Positions 31,829-41,105 of a stretch of 64,000 nucleotides of DNA are shown piece after piece. The stretch is from the NCBI RefSeq assembly GCF_002811875.1, contig NZ_NPDZ01000004.1, positions 124,001 to 188,000 of the forward strand, read 5' to 3'. The notes beneath the pieces are model-generated. The model was not told where the DNA came from and searched no databases. It saw nothing but the letters and a program-made list of their open reading frames with translations. Made by a program: the position numbers and the translations under genes. Position 1 is the stretch's first letter, and every line of letters begins with the position of its first letter. The DNA is from Leptospira perolatii (GTDB taxonomy: Bacteria; Spirochaetota; Leptospiria; Leptospirales; Leptospiraceae).

Positions 31829-32179
31829 TCACCTTGCGAATACCAATATTAAAAGGTTCGCGAAATGGGCAATAAAAAAACCAATAACAAAACCTTGACC
31901 TTCTCCCCCCCACAAAAACGTAGCCAAACAGACCGCCTGTGCAAAAAAGAATAGAACAGTCGTTCCAAATTGGGCGGACAATCCGTCTTTAGAATGCTTT
32001 TGCAGAATATAAAGCCGAATCCCGGAGTAGCAAAAAGAGATCAAAAGTGATACCAAAACGCCTTTCCAGAATCCTAATATTGGATTCGGGGCTATAAAGT
32101 ACCAACCCGTGCAAAACAGAGTAAGCACGGAAGCTCCAATAAAATATTTCCTGGGCTTTAGAACTCCTGAATCATCCAT
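31829..32179 (-). CDS. AtpI-like small membrane protein
   Basis: 116 residues with four hydrophobic segments (about 12-27, 33-52, 70-88, 95-114). Size, topology and position directly upstream of atpB match ATP synthase protein I, thought to help c-ring assembly. Sequence similarity in this family is low, so the call rests mainly on context. Confidence 0.65.
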   Translation of the reverse strand: MDDSGVLKPRKYFIGASVLTLFCTGWYFIAPNPILGFWKGVLVSLLISFCYSGIRLYILQKHSKDGLSAQFGTTVLFFFAQAVCLATFLWGGEGQGFVIGFFIAHFANLLILVFAR

Positions 32180-32218
32180 GTCAGTCGAAGAAAAAGGCGA
32201 AACTACTATTGGAGTCGA

Positions 32219-32482
32219 TCACTTATCCTTGTTCTCAAACTGGCTTACTCTGTACAAAATGTAATATATGCCGTAGGAGAAACCCAGTGCAAGCCCGCCT
32301 AATATCCCAAAAGGCGAAATCGAAAATCTAGAATCCAAGTAATTACCGAGAAAGATCGAACCGCCCACAATGAAGCAAAACTCCATTCCTAAACTGGCCA
32401 GCTCCCAAGCTGATTTTTCTTTCTTAGGCTTGGGCTCCTTGTCCTTTTCTGAAGAATTCTCCTTAGAGGGATCCGAGCTCAT
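32219..32482 (-). CDS. AtpZ-like protein (F0F1-ATPase accessory subunit)
   Basis: 87 residues: a charged Lys/Glu/Ser-rich N-terminus (about 1-25), then two membrane helices (about 32-50 and 55-78) with 'ELASLGMEFCFIVGGSIFLGNYLD', the pattern of the AtpZ/AtpI accessory family. ATG 32482 overlaps the lepB stop (ATGA). The longer frame to 32578 lies inside lepB. It sits at the head of the ATP synthase genes, as AtpZ does in other bacteria. Confidence 0.72.
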   Translation of the reverse strand: MSSDPSKENSSEKDKEPKPKKEKSAWELASLGMEFCFIVGGSIFLGNYLDSRFSISPFGILGGLALGFSYGIYYILYRVSQFENKDK

Positions 32483-33468
32483 TTCAATATAGTTCCGATT
32501 CGATTCCAGCGCACTTCCATACGGAACAATCTGTATCTGAGGGTTTTCATCAGCCAGCTGTCTCCAGGAGAACCGCAATGCTTTTCTAATTCCTCTCCCT
32601 CGTATCTTTCTGCACGCAGATCGCCTTTTTCGGAGAGTTCTTTTCCGCTCTTAAACTGACATACGTAGTCTTTCCAATTTACGGAAAAATAAATCACTGC
32701 CGCCTTTCCTAGAATATCTTCTCTAGGAACAAATCCCCAGGCTCTAGAATCGTGAGAATCATCCCGATTGTCGCCGACCACCATATACTGCCCCTCCGGG
32801 ATTTCGCAGCCTTGGTGAAGCCCGCAAAAGTCGGAGCTGTAAAAGGACAGATATTCATCAGAACCTTCGAGCACGTAGTGTTCAAAATCTTGTTTTTTCT
32901 CTTTAAATAAGGACCGAGAAGGAGCTTTGACATTGTCCAAATCGTAGAGCAAATTCCCTGGTTCTGTTTCTACGGGTCCATATCCTTTAAATTCCTCGGA
33001 ACCTTTTTCTTTGTATTCGATGAGAGCGTAGGTTACAGGTCCTCTTTTTGTTTCCACATGCTTGGGTGTAATACGAATCGTATCTCCCGGGAGACCAATC
33101 ACCCTTTTTACAAACCTCTTCGGAAACCAACCTTCTCTACTATCCCCTTCCCCTCTGATTAATGCTTCTTGAGGCGGAATAAATGTAACGATATCCCCTC
33201 TTTGGGGGTCGTCATAACGAATGAGCTCCTTTTCCGTAAATGGCATTCTCAGCGAATAACGCATTTTATTTACGAATAGAAAATCACCGATTTTCAAAGT
33301 CGGAATCATGGATCCGGAAGGAATATTATTCGCATCCAAAACCGAGGACTTGAAGGCCAAAACTAAAACTACGATCAATCCAAAAGATAAGGTAGAAGAA
33401 ACCGATTCATCCGCTAGAATTCCAGAAAAAATGCCTTTTTGGGGAACTACGCCCTTGGGCTCACTCAT
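32479..33468 (-). CDS. lepB: Signal peptidase I
   Basis: Cleaves signal peptides on the periplasmic side of the inner membrane. One N-terminal membrane segment (about 20-41), the catalytic serine in NNIPSGSMIPTL, and the general-base lysine in RFVKRVIGLPGD. An insertion of about 60 residues precedes the C-terminal 'VVGDNRDDSHDSRAWGFVP' box. ATG 33468 gives a normal N-terminus; a GTG at 33507, with AAGGAT upstream, is possible but would overlap the divergent lyase gene. Translation is coupled to the AtpZ-like gene. Confidence 0.94.
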   Translation of the reverse strand: MSEPKGVVPQKGIFSGILADESVSSTLSFGLIVVLVLAFKSSVLDANNIPSGSMIPTLKIGDFLFVNKMRYSLRMPFTEKELIRYDDPQRGDIVTFIPPQEALIRGEGDSREGWFPKRFVKRVIGLPGDTIRITPKHVETKRGPVTYALIEYKEKGSEEFKGYGPVETEPGNLLYDLDNVKAPSRSLFKEKKQDFEHYVLEGSDEYLSFYSSDFCGLHQGCEIPEGQYMVVGDNRDDSHDSRAWGFVPREDILGKAAVIYFSVNWKDYVCQFKSGKELSEKGDLRAERYEGEELEKHCGSPGDSWLMKTLRYRLFRMEVRWNRIGTILK

Positions 33469-33482
33469 AGGTCTATCGAATA

Positions 33483-34358
33483 ATGATTGGGATTTCCCGT
33501 CAATCACGCACCAAAAATCCTTACTCTTTTCCAGAAAGCGACGATACTAGAAATGTGAGAGAGCAGATAGACCGCAAAATCATCGAACTTCGTCGCTATT
33601 TAATTTCCCTTTCCGAAATCTACCCCCTGGTAGGACTGAAAGGCGGAACCGAAACCGAAGATATGGACGCCGAAGAAATCCGGGTTCTCCATAAAGTGGC
33701 AAAGGATATCCTCCCAGTCACTGTAAAGATAGGTGGACCGGAAGCCAGAACGGATATCCGTATGCTGGTAAAAGAGGAAATCGAAGGGATTTCCGCTCCG
33801 ATGATAGAATCCGCTTACGGTCTAAAGAATTTCATCAGCACTTTAAAAAGTATGCTCACTCCGGTGGCGTATGGCAAAGTATTCAAGGCTATCAATCTAG
33901 AGACGATCACTGGTTACCGCAATCTTTTAGAGATAGTTGATTCAAAAGCTTTCGAAGAACTGGATCAGGTCACTGCGGCCAGATCCGATCTCTCTGCCTC
34001 CATGGGCATGATTCCGGATGACGAAGAAGTCATGAAGGTAACCAGAACCATCATTTCTCTTTGCAAAGAGCGCGGTAAGAAAACCTCAGTAGGCGGGACG
34101 ATTACCAAGCAAAACTTTAGAAAAATCGCAGAAGAGATCCGTCCTCATAAAATCAACTCTCGGCACGTATGCGTAGACGCCGCGCGTTCTTTGGAAAAAG
34201 GTGCCGAAGAAGTTTCTGAAGCCATGTTATTATTCGAAATGGAACTTTACGATCTGCTGGCCTTGATTAAGCCAGAAAAGGCCTTCGGCTATAAGAATCG
34301 TATGGAGACAAACCGAGAAAGAATCGGTTCTAGAAAGGTACTCTACTCCATTCGTTAA
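33483..34358 (+). CDS. HpcH/HpaI aldolase/citrate-lyase-like protein
   Basis: 291 residues resembling the TIM-barrel aldolase/citrate lyase beta superfamily: 'ILPVTVKIGGPEARTDIRMLVKEEIEGISAPMIES' corresponds to the barrel segment with metal and substrate ligands, followed by 'DSKAFEELDQVTAARSDLSASMG'. The exact reaction cannot be read. Divergent from lepB with only 14 bases between start codons, so the two promoters must overlap the opposing genes. A GTG at 33555 is an alternative start. The TetR gene follows after three bases. Confidence 0.6.
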   Translation: MIGISRQSRTKNPYSFPESDDTRNVREQIDRKIIELRRYLISLSEIYPLVGLKGGTETEDMDAEEIRVLHKVAKDILPVTVKIGGPEARTDIRMLVKEEIEGISAPMIESAYGLKNFISTLKSMLTPVAYGKVFKAINLETITGYRNLLEIVDSKAFEELDQVTAARSDLSASMGMIPDDEEVMKVTRTIISLCKERGKKTSVGGTITKQNFRKIAEEIRPHKINSRHVCVDAARSLEKGAEEVSEAMLLFEMELYDLLALIKPEKAFGYKNRMETNRERIGSRKVLYSIR

Positions 34359-34361
34359 CCA

Positions 34362-34913
34362 ATGGCAAAAGACACAAGGGAACTGATACTAAAGACTTCT
34401 CTAAAATTATTCTCGGAGCAGGGGTATCATGGCACTACCATGAGGCAAATCGCACAAAGAGCCGGATTGTCCCTGGGATTAGCCTACCGATATTTTGACT
34501 CCAAGGAATTGATTTTGGAAGGTATCATTCAGGCACATGATAAAATCCTAAAACGATATCTGCCTGAAAATTTATCCTCGCCCGGAAACAGAAAAGAATT
34601 AATTGAATACGTAGGAGAGCAAATCGTAAGGTTAGTCAAAGAAAACGAAGAGTATCTGCGGCTTTACTGGAACCTAATGTTGCAACCTAAAATTCATAGA
34701 CTCAAAAGAAGAAATATTCACTTAGTAAACAAGATCTTCTTTGAAAATTCAAAAAAAGTAATACTAGCCCTAAAACCGAACTACACGGACTTCGAAGTGA
34801 AAAACTTAGCTTCGACATCCATCGGTTATATGATCAACTATCTCACGAACAAAAAAGAATTCACCTTAGAGGACTTCAGAAAGTACCTGGTGCATGCACT
34901 AGAAAGCACCTAG
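34362..34913 (+). CDS. TetR family transcriptional regulator
   Basis: 183 residues. N-terminal helix-turn-helix 'LKLFSEQGYHGTTMRQIAQRAGLSLGLAYRYFDSKELIL' (about 14-52) is the classic TetR pattern; the C-terminal ligand domain is unremarkable. It begins three bases after the lyase stop and is probably co-transcribed. Its own operator is not evident to me. Confidence 0.9.
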   Translation: MAKDTRELILKTSLKLFSEQGYHGTTMRQIAQRAGLSLGLAYRYFDSKELILEGIIQAHDKILKRYLPENLSSPGNRKELIEYVGEQIVRLVKENEEYLRLYWNLMLQPKIHRLKRRNIHLVNKIFFENSKKVILALKPNYTDFEVKNLASTSIGYMINYLTNKKEFTLEDFRKYLVHALEST

Positions 34914-34942
34914 GCCAAATCTTTCGGACAAGAACGATCATC

Positions 34943-35956
34943 ATGATTCGAATCCTTCTCATTCCTTCCAAGGTAAATAGCACCTCAAAGACAGGGAACG
35001 GAAAGCCCAAGACCCTGGCGTATGATATCAATTTAAAGAATTCTTTCTTTCTTCGAAAAGCCAGCAAGAGCTCCAAAGTTTGGATCGATCTGGAAAATCC
35101 AAGCGAGGAAGATCTGTATTTCCTCGCCCAGAACTGCCAATTCCATCCTCTTGCGATAGAAGACTGCGTGAACAAAAACCAAAGACCCAAATTCGAGGAT
35201 TACGACGATCATGCGTTTATTGTAATGCACAACTTCAAGCAAATCCCTGAAACCAATTACTTAATCAACAGGGAGACTCACGCTTTTTTTAACGATAGGT
35301 TTTTGGTCACTGTTCACGAGCATAAAGAAAAACTAATCGATGATCTTTGGGAAAGATGCAAAACAGAAAGCATTTTACATTCTAAAGGAACAGATCACCT
35401 TCTCTATCTTCTTCTCGATATCTTGGTAGATTCTAATTTTCCAGTGCTCGACCAATTTTCAGAAGCAATTACAGATTTAGAAAACCAGATACTTACGAAC
35501 TCAGTGGAACGCGATTTCGTAAGTAACATCCTGATGCTCAAAAGAAAATTGGCTAAGATGCGAAGAGTTCTTTCGCCTCAAAGAGAAGTGCTCAATTTGA
35601 TCACACGAAGAGAAAGCGGATTGTTAACCGAAAAGATACGATTTTATTTCAGGGACGTGTACGATCACTTGAGTAGATTGGTCGAAACAATTGATATGGA
35701 CCGAGACTTGATCGGAAACACGATGGATGCTTACTTCTCACTTCTATCTCAAAAAAACAACGAAACAATCAAGAGACTGACTCTAGTCTCTCTTGTTTTT
35801 TTGCCAATCACGTTCTTGACCGGCTTCTTTGGTATGAACTTTACAGGTCTTCCTTTTTCCAGTAAACCGATACTCTTCGTGACATTGATCTCATTGATTT
35901 CCATACCGGGGCTTATGGTACTTTGGTTTATGAAGTCCAAGTTGTTCAAAACCTAA
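34943..35956 (+). CDS. corA: CorA family magnesium/divalent cation transporter
   Basis: 337 residues. Large soluble N-terminal domain, a long helix, and two C-terminal membrane helices with the selectivity motif GMNF between them (first helix 'LVFLPITFLTGFFGMNFTGLP', second 'PILFVTLISLISIPGLMVLWFM'). The family forms pentameric Mg2+ (or Co2+/Ni2+) channels. Only a weak ribosome-binding site precedes ATG 34943. Confidence 0.93.
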   Translation: MIRILLIPSKVNSTSKTGNGKPKTLAYDINLKNSFFLRKASKSSKVWIDLENPSEEDLYFLAQNCQFHPLAIEDCVNKNQRPKFEDYDDHAFIVMHNFKQIPETNYLINRETHAFFNDRFLVTVHEHKEKLIDDLWERCKTESILHSKGTDHLLYLLLDILVDSNFPVLDQFSEAITDLENQILTNSVERDFVSNILMLKRKLAKMRRVLSPQREVLNLITRRESGLLTEKIRFYFRDVYDHLSRLVETIDMDRDLIGNTMDAYFSLLSQKNNETIKRLTLVSLVFLPITFLTGFFGMNFTGLPFSSKPILFVTLISLISIPGLMVLWFMKSKLFKT

Positions 35957-36059
35957 TAGAAACGAATCCAATAATATTTCAGATTTTCTGAATTCGTTTA
36001 TCATTAATTTTGATTGCGGATAGTATTTTTCCAGTCAAAATAACCCCGGAGAATTTGCC

Positions 36060-36758
36060 ATGTCGAATAAAGTCGGACTTGTGACTGGTGCGAGTAGAGG
36101 AATCGGAAAACAGGTCGCTAAAGAATTAGGAGCCGCAGATATTCTAGTTCTTTGTGCGTCTCGAAAGAAAGAAGACTCCGAAAAAACCGCAAACGAGATC
36201 CGAAATTCAGGCGGCAAGGCAGTTGGCTTGGCATTGGACGTCTCGGATCACGGATCGATCCATTCCTTTGTTTCCGGAATCCTAAACGAGTATGGAAAGG
36301 TTGATATCCTTATAAACAATGCGGGGATCAGCATGGACAAAGGCCCGCTCGTGAACACTAGTTTAAATATTCTGCAAACTACCTTGGGAACAAATCTAAT
36401 AGGTCCATTTCTTCTCGCACAAGCGATCCTACCTGCGATGCAAAAAAACGGATACGGTAGAATCGTAAATGTGAGCTCCGGGATGGGCCAACTCTCGGAC
36501 ATGGGATCTGGTTACGCTGCCTATCGAATTTCAAAGACCGCGCTAAACGCGCTGACTCGCATTTTGCATTCCGAAACCCGGGAAATGGATATTAAAGTAA
36601 ATTCGGTCTGTCCGGGATGGGTCAGAACCGATATGGGAGGCCCTTCGGCAAACCGGCCCGTAGAGAAAGGAGCCGAAACAATCGTCTGGGCAGCGCTACT
36701 AGATTCAAAGGGGCCGTCTGGATGTTTCTTCAGAGATAGAAATGTGATTCCTTGGTAA
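36060..36758 (+). CDS. Short-chain dehydrogenase/reductase
   Basis: 232 residues. Cofactor loop TGASRGIG (residues 8-15), NNAG (about 87-90), catalytic Ser in VNVSSGMG and YxxxK in YRISK, plus the 'CPGWVRTDMGG' loop after the active site. NAD(P)-dependent oxidation or reduction of an unknown alcohol/ketone. GGAG precedes the ATG. It ends close to the convergent LytTR regulator. Confidence 0.93.
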   Translation: MSNKVGLVTGASRGIGKQVAKELGAADILVLCASRKKEDSEKTANEIRNSGGKAVGLALDVSDHGSIHSFVSGILNEYGKVDILINNAGISMDKGPLVNTSLNILQTTLGTNLIGPFLLAQAILPAMQKNGYGRIVNVSSGMGQLSDMGSGYAAYRISKTALNALTRILHSETREMDIKVNSVCPGWVRTDMGGPSANRPVEKGAETIVWAALLDSKGPSGCFFRDRNVIPW

Positions 36759-36798
36759 AGAATATCTTATATTCATAAATTATGAAAAGATAAATCTC

Positions 36799-37548
36799 CT
36801 ATTTTTTACTCTTGAAAAGAGTCCTTACTCCCTCGGCATATTCTCTGCCTACAGGCAGATTGGTTTCATCCTCGTCCTTCAGAAAGATCACGTATCCTCC
36901 TCCGGGCTGCGATCTAGTCGCGGCGACATATTCTATGTTCACCACATGTTTTCTATGAATTCTCAAAAAGGAACTTTGCGGTAGTTCCTTTTCAAGATCG
37001 CCCATCAATCTCGAAGTTTCGAAATCACCCGACTTGGTATGGAGTACGCATTTTTTTCCGTTAGCAGTCAGATAATAAAGGTCTGAGAGTAAAACGCGAT
37101 GCAAAAGCCCTCCTTCACGAAAAGTCAGAATTTGGTGGCTTTGTTCGGGACCTAAATGGTTTGCTAAAGTTCGCAATTTTAACTGCGCCAAGGTTCTGTC
37201 CATGCAACTCTGAAATCTTTCTTTCGTGTAAGGCTTTAGTAGATAATCACACGCACCTACTTCGAAGGCTCTGGACATATGATCTGCGTACGCAGTTGTA
37301 AAAACGAGTAAGGGCGCTTCATCTCCGAGCTCTTTTAGAACTTCTAATCCACTTTTTTCCGGAAGGTGAATGTCTAAAAAAATTAGATCAAACTCTGCCT
37401 TCCCTATTAAATCTAGGGCCTGTTGGCCAGTCCTAGCGATCCCTGAAACTTCAAATTGCTTCCAGTCATCCAGGTATCGTCGGAGCAGATCCCTAGCCGG
37501 AACCTCGTCTTCGACTATCAACACCTTGTATCGATCTGAATCGGTCAT
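36799..37548 (-). CDS. LytTR-family response regulator
   Basis: 249 residues. Receiver domain with acidic pocket E13-D14 and phospho-acceptor D59 (LIFLDIHLPEKSG); LytTR DNA-binding domain about 140-246 ('FLRIHRKHVVNIEYV' is the signature). Ten bases downstream of the sensor kinase gene, forming a two-component pair. The regulated genes could include the divergent OMP/FecR pair, but that is inference from position. Confidence 0.93.
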   Translation of the reverse strand: MTDSDRYKVLIVEDEVPARDLLRRYLDDWKQFEVSGIARTGQQALDLIGKAEFDLIFLDIHLPEKSGLEVLKELGDEAPLLVFTTAYADHMSRAFEVGACDYLLKPYTKERFQSCMDRTLAQLKLRTLANHLGPEQSHQILTFREGGLLHRVLLSDLYYLTANGKKCVLHTKSGDFETSRLMGDLEKELPQSSFLRIHRKHVVNIEYVAATRSQPGGGYVIFLKDEDETNLPVGREYAEGVRTLFKSKK

Positions 37549-37558
37549 GCAAACTCAC

Positions 37559-38605
37559 CTAACTTGCCTTATATTCCAGGCACACATCTGTCCTTCCGCC
37601 TTTGCTCGACTCAATGAACAGCTCGGCCTTTCCGAAATTATATTCTATTCTAGACCGAATATTCTCCAAAGTATGAGAGAATTCGTTTTTTTGTCTAGAA
37701 TCATATTTGCTAGACTGAAAACCATTCGTCTTGCCATTGTCCGAAATTACGATTCTTACTTTTCCATTCTGTTCTCGAGCGCTGATTTCTAAAATTCTAG
37801 GACCCGGCAAATTTTCCAATCCATGTTTGAAACTATTTTCTACCAAAGGTTGCAAGGAGAGCGGAGGAATTCTTAGGTTAGAAAAATTTCCTTCCTTTTC
37901 GGTCTTCAAAGTCAACGAATCGGAAAAACGAATTCGTTGCAATTCCACATAGCTTAGAGTGAACTTCCATTCCTCGTCAAACGGGATCAGCCTTTCGGAG
38001 ATTCGATCTGACAAAAAGCGATACGTATCCGAAAGCAAAATGAGAGCTTGGTCGGCTTTGTCCGGGTCTGTTGCAAGCAAAGCGTGGATCGTATTCAAAG
38101 TATTGAATAAATAATGAGGATCCATTCTGCTTTGCAAAGTTCTGTATTGAATGTCCTTCAATTCCTCCTCGGTTTTCTTCTTTTTTTCGACCAGCAATTG
38201 CATCGACTTTTCTAGAAATGCGATAAATAAAGCCAGGATCAAACTTCCGAGAAGGATATTGTAGGATCCGCTGTGTTCCTTTTCGATTCCATCTGAGGAC
38301 AAAAGCAGTGCGTGCAAAATTCCGCCCGCTGCGACTCCAAAAACTGCGGCGAATGCGGATGCGACGACCAGTATCAATCCTGTCTGGAATGCGGAGAGCT
38401 TTGGTGTCCTTCCGTTCAAATATTCCACTGCAAATTCAACCACGGAACAAACAGAATGAGTAGTGACTTGAGTCGCTAGAAAAACTTTCCAAAAGGGGGA
38501 AGAAGAATTGTGAGCAACTAACAGCGAATTCATGGTTCCGAGCACAGTATTGATCGTGAGCCAAAATAAGATTCGAAAAAGTTTCATTCGCTTCACCGTT
38601 TTCAT
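37559..38605 (-). CDS. LytS-type sensor histidine kinase
   Basis: 348 residues. Several N-terminal membrane segments within about 5-145, then a His_kinase domain with the phospho-histidine in 'SRMDPHYLFNTLNTIHALL' and an ATPase domain with the N-box 'PLVENSFKHGLEN'. The G-box reads DNGKTNG rather than DNGxG. Partner of the LytTR regulator. No extracytoplasmic sensor domain is apparent, so a signal in or near the membrane is likely. Confidence 0.92.
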   Translation of the reverse strand: MKTVKRMKLFRILFWLTINTVLGTMNSLLVAHNSSSPFWKVFLATQVTTHSVCSVVEFAVEYLNGRTPKLSAFQTGLILVVASAFAAVFGVAAGGILHALLLSSDGIEKEHSGSYNILLGSLILALFIAFLEKSMQLLVEKKKKTEEELKDIQYRTLQSRMDPHYLFNTLNTIHALLATDPDKADQALILLSDTYRFLSDRISERLIPFDEEWKFTLSYVELQRIRFSDSLTLKTEKEGNFSNLRIPPLSLQPLVENSFKHGLENLPGPRILEISAREQNGKVRIVISDNGKTNGFQSSKYDSRQKNEFSHTLENIRSRIEYNFGKAELFIESSKGGRTDVCLEYKAS

Positions 38606-38835
38606 TGAGACTCCCTCTTCTCATTCTGAATTCAAATCGTAATGAAAGTCGATCTCCTTTTTTCTCGTTTACTCTGCAAAAAGTAAGACTCATTCCGAAT
38701 TACCGAAGGTTAATGCAAATGAATAGAGAATGCGAAAGCTTAGAAAAGTCTGTGGACAAAGGGAAGGAACTCCCTTCTCTTTGTAGGATCAACTGGGTGG
38801 GTCAAACTCGAAAGACCCTAGGCCGGGAGTAGAAT

Positions 38836-40290
38836 ATGCCTTTGAAAATTCGAATCAAGGTCCTAAGCATTCTTATTCTTATGATTCTCATTGCTCCGGA
38901 AATGTATGCGGAAGAAGTAATTACCACGAAGCCAGAAGAACCAGATGGATTTTACGGTTTTAGAATTGGAGGTGTAATCTCTCCCTCTTATGGACAAAGA
39001 ATCAGAGACGGAGCTTCCGGAGTTTCCAATGCAGGACTGGATGACAAGACTGGATTTTCCAGCCCTTGGACCTTGGTCACGATTACGAAAGAATGGCAAG
39101 AATCTGGACTTACCCTGGAAGTATGGGGAGAATTACTCCGGTCGAGCCAACTTTCTGCAGACACTAAAGTAGATTCTGGAACTAAATCCAATCCCTATCT
39201 ACTCGGGATTCGGCGCGCTGCTTTAAAGAAAACCTGGGAAACAAATCTTGGAACTTATTCTGTTTCTTTCGGAATGCAGGAACTACCACACACATATACA
39301 CAATGGCAAAACTATTGGAGATGGAGATACTTGGACAAAGGTCCGTTAGAGAGTTTGGGATTTGCGTCCCAACCTGCAGATTTAGGGCTAGGCCTAACCG
39401 GAAAATGGGGAATTGTTTCCGCGCAAGCAATGATTTCCAATGGAGAAGGTTATAGAGAAACTCAGAATACAGAGTCTTCTGGACTGGACGCGTCTTCTAG
39501 ACTTTCCATCGAACCAAAGATAGGTGATCAAAACCGCCTCGGTCTGCATTTTTTCACAAGAATGGCTAATTTCAATGGAGCTGCAGGAAACGAATGCAGA
39601 GAAGGAAAGTCCTCCTGCCTACCTTCCGATAGTAACCCTGCCACTACTCTTCAAAAAGACGTTCGTTCCCTAGAAAGTGAATCCTATGCCGTTGAAGCCA
39701 ATTACGACAGAAAAACGATAGTAAACTTTGGATTGGGAGCGATATGGAGAAAGCAGAAGGGAGGAGATATCCGAGATAGGGCGCAACCTTATTCACCAGT
39801 GATCATACCTGGTTTGGATACGTTCGGAAGTGCGGCCTATGCGTGGTTATCTCTCGGTAACGAAAAAATCCGTATGATTGGAAGATGGGAAGCCGGCTCG
39901 GGGAGAAGCGGTGTCATGGCCGCAGACAGATCGGACATTCATGAATTTGCTCCGGGAATTCCGGAAACAGCTTATTGGAAGTCGAATGTTGCCTCGGTAT
40001 TTCAAGGAAATCTAAACTCTTCCGGATACAGCTCTCGCTCTAGCTTTAAGAAATACTCCGTATATTTGGAGTGGACCGTCATAGAAAGATTTCGAATCGC
40101 TCTCGGTTATGTAGAAGTAAGAAACCAAGATTCGAATGGGCAAAGGGAAAAGAACTATGTGGATCAGAATGGAGATCTTAGGACAAGAACAGACTACCTA
40201 GGTCAGTTTAAAGGATCAGTTCCTTATGGAATTTCCGAATACTCAGCTTTGGATAGGCAACTGTTCCTACGATCTACACTGGAATTTTAA
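38836..40290 (+). CDS. Predicted outer-membrane beta-barrel protein
   Basis: 484 residues. A signal peptide (hydrophobic 9-20, cleavage near YAE) is followed by alternating short strands and loops and a C-terminal phenylalanine (RSTLEF), typical of outer-membrane barrels. Long polar loops and one Cys pair (CREGKSSC). No recognised porin family. ATG has GGGAG six bases upstream. The FecR/heme-motif gene follows after 15 bases. The upstream neighbour is the divergent LytS gene. Confidence 0.65.
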   Translation: MPLKIRIKVLSILILMILIAPEMYAEEVITTKPEEPDGFYGFRIGGVISPSYGQRIRDGASGVSNAGLDDKTGFSSPWTLVTITKEWQESGLTLEVWGELLRSSQLSADTKVDSGTKSNPYLLGIRRAALKKTWETNLGTYSVSFGMQELPHTYTQWQNYWRWRYLDKGPLESLGFASQPADLGLGLTGKWGIVSAQAMISNGEGYRETQNTESSGLDASSRLSIEPKIGDQNRLGLHFFTRMANFNGAAGNECREGKSSCLPSDSNPATTLQKDVRSLESESYAVEANYDRKTIVNFGLGAIWRKQKGGDIRDRAQPYSPVIIPGLDTFGSAAYAWLSLGNEKIRMIGRWEAGSGRSGVMAADRSDIHEFAPGIPETAYWKSNVASVFQGNLNSSGYSSRSSFKKYSVYLEWTVIERFRIALGYVEVRNQDSNGQREKNYVDQNGDLRTRTDYLGQFKGSVPYGISEYSALDRQLFLRSTLEF

Positions 40291-40305
40291 TGGAGAAGTA
40301 AAGGT

Positions 40306-41031
40306 ATGAAACAGAAACTATTGATCGCAATTTCGTTAGCCTTGTCTTTGGGATCCTTGGTGATCCTGAGTCAAAATGTGGAAGAAAAAGATGCTCGAGT
40401 CGCCTTCTTACTCGGAAAGGTACAAGTGCAAAAGCAGGATTCCGGAAAATGGACAAGTCTGAAATTGGGAGATCCAGTTTCCGAGGGAGATGTAGTATGG
40501 ACCGGAAACGGATCCAAGACTACTTTGATGTACAGAGGCTCTGAGTTTCGCGTTCTTCCAAACACGAAACTCAAGGTGAATGGTTTGCATGGAGAAAACA
40601 AGGACGGAAAATTAGAAGTACAGAGCGGATTCGCTTGGTTTCATATTGTGAACCTAAAAGGTAAAAAATTTGAAGCGGGTACTCCGACCACTACTGCAGG
40701 CGTTCGCGGAACTTCCTTCTCGGCTTTCTTTGATGCAAAATCAAAAGATTCTAGCTTTTGTACTTGCGAAGGGAAGGTAGCAGTTTCCAACAAAGAACAA
40801 AATGGAGAAGGAACTCTATTAGAAAAAGGAAATGGAGGGTACTATTCCGGAGGCATGGGTGATCCGAAAAAAGTGCAGTATGAAGGGATCATTACAAAAT
40901 TCAAGGCACTTCCGCCTTTCAAAGAAATGATGAAAAAGAATATTTCTTTAAAAAATTGCTTATCATGTCATAAGCCGGAAGGATGGACTCCGGAACAATC
41001 TTCCCCGGCAGATGAAACCTACGGGAAATAA
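40306..41031 (+). CDS. Secreted FecR-domain protein with C-terminal CxxCH motif
   Basis: 241 residues. Signal peptide (1-22), then a FecR-like domain (about 30-165) recognisable from 'GKVQVQ', 'GDPVSEGDVVWTGNGSKTTL' and 'TPTTTAGVRGTSF'. In the C-terminal 40 residues there is a CLSCH motif, the signature for covalent heme c attachment, and also a CTC at about 147-149. Cotranscribed with the barrel gene. FecR domains occur in other Leptospira surface proteins; a heme motif attached to one is unusual as far as I know. Confidence 0.72.
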   Translation: MKQKLLIAISLALSLGSLVILSQNVEEKDARVAFLLGKVQVQKQDSGKWTSLKLGDPVSEGDVVWTGNGSKTTLMYRGSEFRVLPNTKLKVNGLHGENKDGKLEVQSGFAWFHIVNLKGKKFEAGTPTTTAGVRGTSFSAFFDAKSKDSSFCTCEGKVAVSNKEQNGEGTLLEKGNGGYYSGGMGDPKKVQYEGIITKFKALPPFKEMMKKNISLKNCLSCHKPEGWTPEQSSPADETYGK

Positions 41032-41105
41032 ATCCAAGTGCCCCAAAAACTTTGCCTCGCTGAATTAAAATTCGGCGGGGCAAAATGTTTAAAGTGAACT
41101 TTAAA

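Noticed and set aside
36759..36798. Terminator between the SDR and the LytTR regulator
   Set aside because: The 40-base A/T-rich gap has no stable stem that I can see.
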